Shown here: one piece after another, positions 61,256 through 64,000 of the stretch
How positions within the stretch are numbered: the stretch's first letter is position 1
How the letters are laid out: each line of letters starts with the position of its first letter
Assembly (NCBI RefSeq): GCF_024171925.1
Contig: NZ_JAMTCO010000003.1
Coordinates: forward strand, 310,001-374,000
Direction: 5' to 3'
DNA: 64,000 nucleotides
From: Actinokineospora diospyrosa
Lineage (GTDB): Bacteria; Actinomycetota; Actinomycetes; Mycobacteriales; Pseudonocardiaceae
Program-made: the position numbers and the translations under genes
Notes under the pieces: model-generated
Database searches by the model: none
What the model was told of the DNA's origin: nothing
What the model saw: the letters and a program-made list of their open reading frames with translations, nothing else

Positions 61256-61772
61256 CTACGGTACGACCTCTCCCCGGGCGCGGGCACCGCCGACCCGAGT
61301 CCGCTTCCCCGGCCGGGCAATTACCCCGCCGCCGGGTGGTTTCTTGTCACGATGGGCTAAGCGCGGGCGGTGGTCGTCCAGCGTTCCCGGACTATTCACG
61401 TTCCGCCGGGGCCGCCGCGCGGGCGGGCATTAGGCCTGCCGGGTGCTGTGGCGCCCGCTTTCCGGCCCCACCGGCTCGACCGGCCCGCCGGTTTTTCCCG
61501 TCCCCGGGTGGGGTGGGTTATCCACAACCAAGATCCACAGGGGCGATCCGGGTGGGCGAATCGATTCGTCCACGACGCCCCCACCGGGTGTGGGTGAGTC
61601 GACGCGGACGCGGCGGGGTTTCCCGGCCGCCGGGCGCGGGCGCAGACGTGAAACCGTCACGCTAATAGTACCGGCGTGCGGTCAAAGCGGTGCGAAGTTA
61701 GCCCGATCTGTCGGTGTTAGGTCCACCGGGATTCATCCGAAGTCCGGGGCGGTCGGTTTGGCTGATACCCGC
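61256..61772. other. Noncoding interval with DnaA-box-like and palindromic sites
   Basis: No credible gene is seen in about 515 bp. It holds TTATCCACA (61518-61526), a second atccacagg nearby, and a near-perfect 22-bp palindrome (61552-61573) with core CGAATCGATTCG. Confidence 0.5.
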
Positions 61773-62318
61773 TCAGCTCACCCCGAGGTAGCGCACGGGC
61801 GTGTAGTCGAGCTCACCCGGCCCACCCCAGAGGTAGACCCGGTGTTTGACCGGTGTGGAGCCGAAGTCGTAGGCGAGGTACCGGGTCCGCCCCCGGTCCA
61901 CCCAGCGCTCGAACAGCCGCACGTGCTCGCCGGAACGGACCAGGGCGTCGCCGGTGCGCAGCGCGGACCGCTCGATCACCCGGGTGATGTCGCCGAGGTC
62001 GCGACCGCCGCCGGGGCGCGGGGTGGCGTAGCTGACCGACAAGCCCCAGGCCATGGACACGAACCCGGAGCAGTCGGTGCGGTAGGCGGGTCGGTGGCAC
62101 CCGCCGAGCACCCCCGACCAGTCGGTCTCCGCGTAGCCGGTGACCTGGTTGAAACAGCCGTCCTGGTCGTAGGTCGGGCCCGCGGTGAACCACGCCTCGG
62201 CTCGGGCCATCGCCGCGGCACCGAACTCGGCCTGCCTGATCCGCTCACCGGCGGCGGTGTCGGCCGCGCCCAACAACCCCAGTGCGGCGACCGCCGCGAT
62301 CGTCAACCCCCTGCGCAC
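61773..62318 (-). CDS. Secreted NlpC/P60-like cysteine hydrolase
   Basis: From GTG 62318 the protein has a signal peptide (RRGLTIAAVAALGLLGAADTAAG) and about 155 mature residues. Catalytic Cys lies in RTDCSGFVSMAWGLS and the His in GEHVRLFERW, the order of NlpC/P60-type peptidoglycan hydrolases, with a late YDFGSTPVKHRVY segment. It probably cleaves cell-wall peptides or is a related extracellular amidase. The start overlaps GGGGAGG, and TATAAA lies seven bases upstream of the GTG, so the transcript may be leaderless. Longer frames run upstream through the repeat element and are not real. Confidence 0.75.
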   Translation of the reverse strand: MRRGLTIAAVAALGLLGAADTAAGERIRQAEFGAAAMARAEAWFTAGPTYDQDGCFNQVTGYAETDWSGVLGGCHRPAYRTDCSGFVSMAWGLSVSYATPRPGGGRDLGDITRVIERSALRTGDALVRSGEHVRLFERWVDRGRTRYLAYDFGSTPVKHRVYLWGGPGELDYTPVRYLGVS

Positions 62319-62393
62319 CTCCCCTTTATAGCTGTTCGCCGGAGGGGGTGGCCGTGTGTCGGTGTGTCGGTGTGTGGGGTTGGAGGTGCGGTG

Positions 62394-62536
62394 GCTCGAC
62401 GGGGCGGGCTTGTTGCGTGGGGCCCCTGCGACACCCGTGGCAGGTCCGCACAGCAGGGGCCGAAAAGACTGGCCCTGCCGCGAGGAAACGCTACGGGTGT
62501 CGCTCCCCCGCGCAAAACAAGTCCGCCCCATCGAGC
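62394..62536. repeat. Inverted-repeat element copy 2 (diverged, with compensatory arm changes)
   Basis: The same architecture as 49480-49626: left arm 62394-62422, right arm 62505-62536, an internal CACCCGT/ACGGGTG pair and the same central GCAGGGGCC/GGCCCTGC hairpin with loop gaaaagact. The arms read GGGGCGG-CTTGTT against copy 1 GGGGTGG-CCTGTT; the changes occur on both arms so pairing is kept. It lies between the P450 3' end and the NlpC-like gene start, both on the minus strand. Confidence 0.85.
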
Positions 62537-62573
62537 AGGAGCAGGAGGTGGGGTTGGTGGGGGGTGTGTGCAG

Positions 62574-62589
62574 CCGCCCCATCGAGCAG
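62574..62589. repeat. Solo terminus of the inverted-repeat element
   Basis: CCGCCCCATCGAGCAG repeats the outer end of the right arm of copy 2 (62523-62538) exactly, 51 bp further on. It may be a remnant of another copy or a partial duplication. The rest of 62319-62681 shows no gene. Confidence 0.5.
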
Positions 62590-62681
62590 AGGGTGGAGTG
62601 GAGGTGGGGGTGTCGGCAGTGCGGCCAGGGGGCGGGACGTGGTCGATGTTGTGGTTTGGCCGCTCGTGGGCGCGCGGTGGG

Positions 62682-63845
62682 TCAGCTGGTGAGGAGGACC
62701 GGGAGCTCGGCGAGGCGCCAGGTGCCGGGGTCGGGGGCGCGGACGGTCTCGGGGCGGGCGGGGGAGAGGGTGGGGAAGCGGCGGAGGAGGGCGGTTAGTG
62801 CGATCTCGGTCTGCAGCCGGGCCAGTGGGGCGCCGAGGCAGAAGTGTGGGCCGTGGGAGAACCCGAGGTGGCCGGGGGCGCCGAGTGGGCGGGTGATGTC
62901 GAGGCGGTCCGGGTCGGGGTAGGCCCGGGGGTCGCGGTTGGCCGACGCGATCGCGACGGTCATGGCCGCGCCCGCCGGGATCACGGCGCCGCCGAGGTCG
63001 ATGTCCTCGGCGGCGAACCTCGGGGTGGTGAGCAGCTGCGGACCGCACCAGCGCATGAGTTCTTCGACCGCGCGCGGGGCGAGGTCCGGGTCGGCGCGCA
63101 GGGAGGCCAGTTGCTCGGGGTGGCTGAACAGGGCGGCGACGCCGTTGGCGATGAGATTGGTCGGGGTCTGGCCTGCCAGGACCAGGTGCCAGACGAGGGT
63201 GACCAGCTCGGTCTCGGTCAGCGGGCCGTCCAGCAGCCGCGACAGGATGCCCGCGTTCGGCTCGGTCCGGCTCGCGGCCACGGCGGCCTCGGCGCTGGCC
63301 ATGATCGCGGGGATGGCGGCGATGAAGCCGGGCCCGAAGCCTGCCGCGACCGCCGCTCCGTACTCGCGCCAGCGCGGGCGGTCCACCTCGGGGATGCCGA
63401 GCAGCTCGCAGATGATCTCCATCGGCAGCGGGCCCGCGAACTCGTGCAGTAGGTCCGCCTCCGTGCCGAGGGTGTCGAGCAGCCGCTCGACGATGGCCTC
63501 GACGGCGGGGCGCATCGCGGCGGTCCGGCGGGCGGTGAACGCGGGGGCGGCGGCGCCGCGGACTCGGGTGTGCTCGGGCCCGTCCATCTCGGCCATCGTG
63601 TGCAGGTAGCGCTGACAGTGCTCGGGGATGCCCGGTGGCCTTAAGAAGCTCGACTCGCTCAAGGCGAAGCGCGGGTCAGATAGCGCTGCCTTGCCCTCCT
63701 CGTGCCGGGTGATGGCGAACATCGGCGGCATGCCCGCCCCGGTCAGCCGCGCCACCGGGGAAAGCTCCCTGGCCTGGGCGTACGCGGTGAACGGGTCGGC
63801 GAGCACCGCGCGATCGGTGACCGGGATCTCGGGGATGGGACGCAC
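62682..63845 (-). CDS. Cytochrome P450 with non-canonical I-helix
   Basis: The 387-residue P450 has heme motif FSHGPHFCLG (Cys336) and ExxR in EELMR. The I-helix reads AGQTPTN (224-230), without the usual acid-Thr pair (AGHETT in the P450 at 53295). The GTG at 63845 is preferred: GGAGG lies six bases upstream, whereas the ATGs at 63896 and 63893 fall inside a 21-bp palindromic operator. It is divergent from a TetR gene, which probably represses it. Substrate unknown; no clear link to the macrolide cluster. Confidence 0.9.
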   Translation of the reverse strand: MRPIPEIPVTDRAVLADPFTAYAQARELSPVARLTGAGMPPMFAITRHEEGKAALSDPRFALSESSFLRPPGIPEHCQRYLHTMAEMDGPEHTRVRGAAAPAFTARRTAAMRPAVEAIVERLLDTLGTEADLLHEFAGPLPMEIICELLGIPEVDRPRWREYGAAVAAGFGPGFIAAIPAIMASAEAAVAASRTEPNAGILSRLLDGPLTETELVTLVWHLVLAGQTPTNLIANGVAALFSHPEQLASLRADPDLAPRAVEELMRWCGPQLLTTPRFAAEDIDLGGAVIPAGAAMTVAIASANRDPRAYPDPDRLDITRPLGAPGHLGFSHGPHFCLGAPLARLQTEIALTALLRRFPTLSPARPETVRAPDPGTWRLAELPVLLTS

Positions 63846-63879
63846 GCTCGGCCTCCAGATGACTTGATGGATGTTCTGA

Positions 63880-63900
63880 TCAGATGATGACATCATCTGA
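63880..63900. promoter_or_regulatory. TetR-type operator palindrome
   Basis: CAGATGATG-a-CATCATCTG, extended by T/A on the outside to 21 bp, is a perfect palindrome between the divergent P450 and TetR genes, 35 bases upstream of the P450 GTG. Confidence 0.75.
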
Positions 63901-63968
63901 ATTTGGTGTCACGGGTGGCCCGCCCCGCGGCGGCGCCCGGGATGATGTGCCTGATGGGAGGCGCGCAG

Positions 63969-64000
63969 ATGGATCGGCTGAGCAGGGCGCAGACCCGGGA
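63969..64000 (+). CDS. TetR-family regulator (3'-partial)
   Basis: Ten codons, MDRLSRAQTR, are visible before the window ends. This is the usual N-terminus of TetR regulators (basic helix before the HTH). GGGAGG lies seven bases upstream. Its divergent position and the palindrome at 63880-63900 support local repression of the P450. The family call rests on little sequence. Confidence 0.55.
   Translation, partial: MDRLSRAQTR

Noticed and set aside
61443..62798. 451-residue plus-strand frame across the NlpC-like gene and repeat copy 2
   Set aside because: It crosses a structured repeat and the antisense of a recognisable secreted hydrolase; it is not a protein.

Overview
The window is high-GC DNA with strongly GC-biased third codon positions, GTG starts, ATGA/GTGA gene overlaps, an Lsr2 nucleoid protein and several actinobacterial P450s. 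This points to a filamentous actinomycete. Gene styles and linker sequences suggest Pseudonocardiaceae, but that is inference. About 70% of the window is one modular type I polyketide (macrolide-type) gene cluster. The rest is ordinary chromosome with a few curiosities.

Region 1 (3-34884, +): three head-to-tail PKS genes encoding eight modules and ending in a thioesterase. The first gene enters the window inside a KS. Order as read: M1 KS-AT(malonyl)-KR(A)-ACP; M2 KS-AT(methylmalonyl)-KR(A)-ACP; M3 KS-AT(malonyl)-DH-KR(B)-ACP; M4 KS-AT(methylmalonyl)-DH-KR(B)-ACP; M5 KS-AT(methylmalonyl)-KR(B-like)-ACP; M6 KS-AT(malonyl)-KR(B)-ACP; M7 KS-[AT absent]-KR(A)-ACP; M8 KS-AT(malonyl-like)-ACP-TE. 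Module 7 has lost its whole acyltransferase core in frame, inside an otherwise cis-AT assembly line. Module 6 carries a Gln/Pro/Gly/Ser repeat linker of about 128 residues between KS and AT.

Region 2 (34881-43879, +): an ABC-2 exporter pair, then deoxysugar genes: 3,5-epimerase, 4-ketoreductase, two glycosyltransferases (one macrolide-GT/OleD-like, one DesVII/EryCIII-like), an N,N-dimethyltransferase, a 2,3-dehydratase and a 3-aminotransferase. Together they fit a dTDP-2,3,6-trideoxy-3-(dimethylamino)hexose attached to the macrolide. The dTDP-glucose synthase and 4,6-dehydratase are not in the window. TTA codons recur through the cluster genes. Three promoters, including that of a distant P450 (53295-54494), share an AGGGG direct repeat placed on the -35 box, suggesting one pathway activator.

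Region 3 (43880-56400): a small hypothetical gene, a P450, a CopC-like protein, a DinB protein, a two-TM protein with an extracellular PstS-like domain, a WD40-KAP P-loop NTPase, a secreted repeat lipoprotein, the second P450, a small membrane protein, a SnoaL-like protein and a hotdog thioesterase. The 740-bp gap 49051-49792 is dense in repeats: a degenerate 110-bp tandem repeat with four DnaA-box-like sites, a 147-bp element with perfect 32-bp inverted ends, and a threefold direct repeat.

Region 4 (56748-64000): a fused alpha-beta bacterial-type glycyl-tRNA synthetase, lsr2, a small protein with an 'effector-associated'-style tail, a secreted NlpC/P60-like protein, a second copy of the inverted-repeat element whose arms differ from copy 1 by compensatory changes, a third P450, and the start of a divergent TetR gene with a perfect palindromic operator between them.
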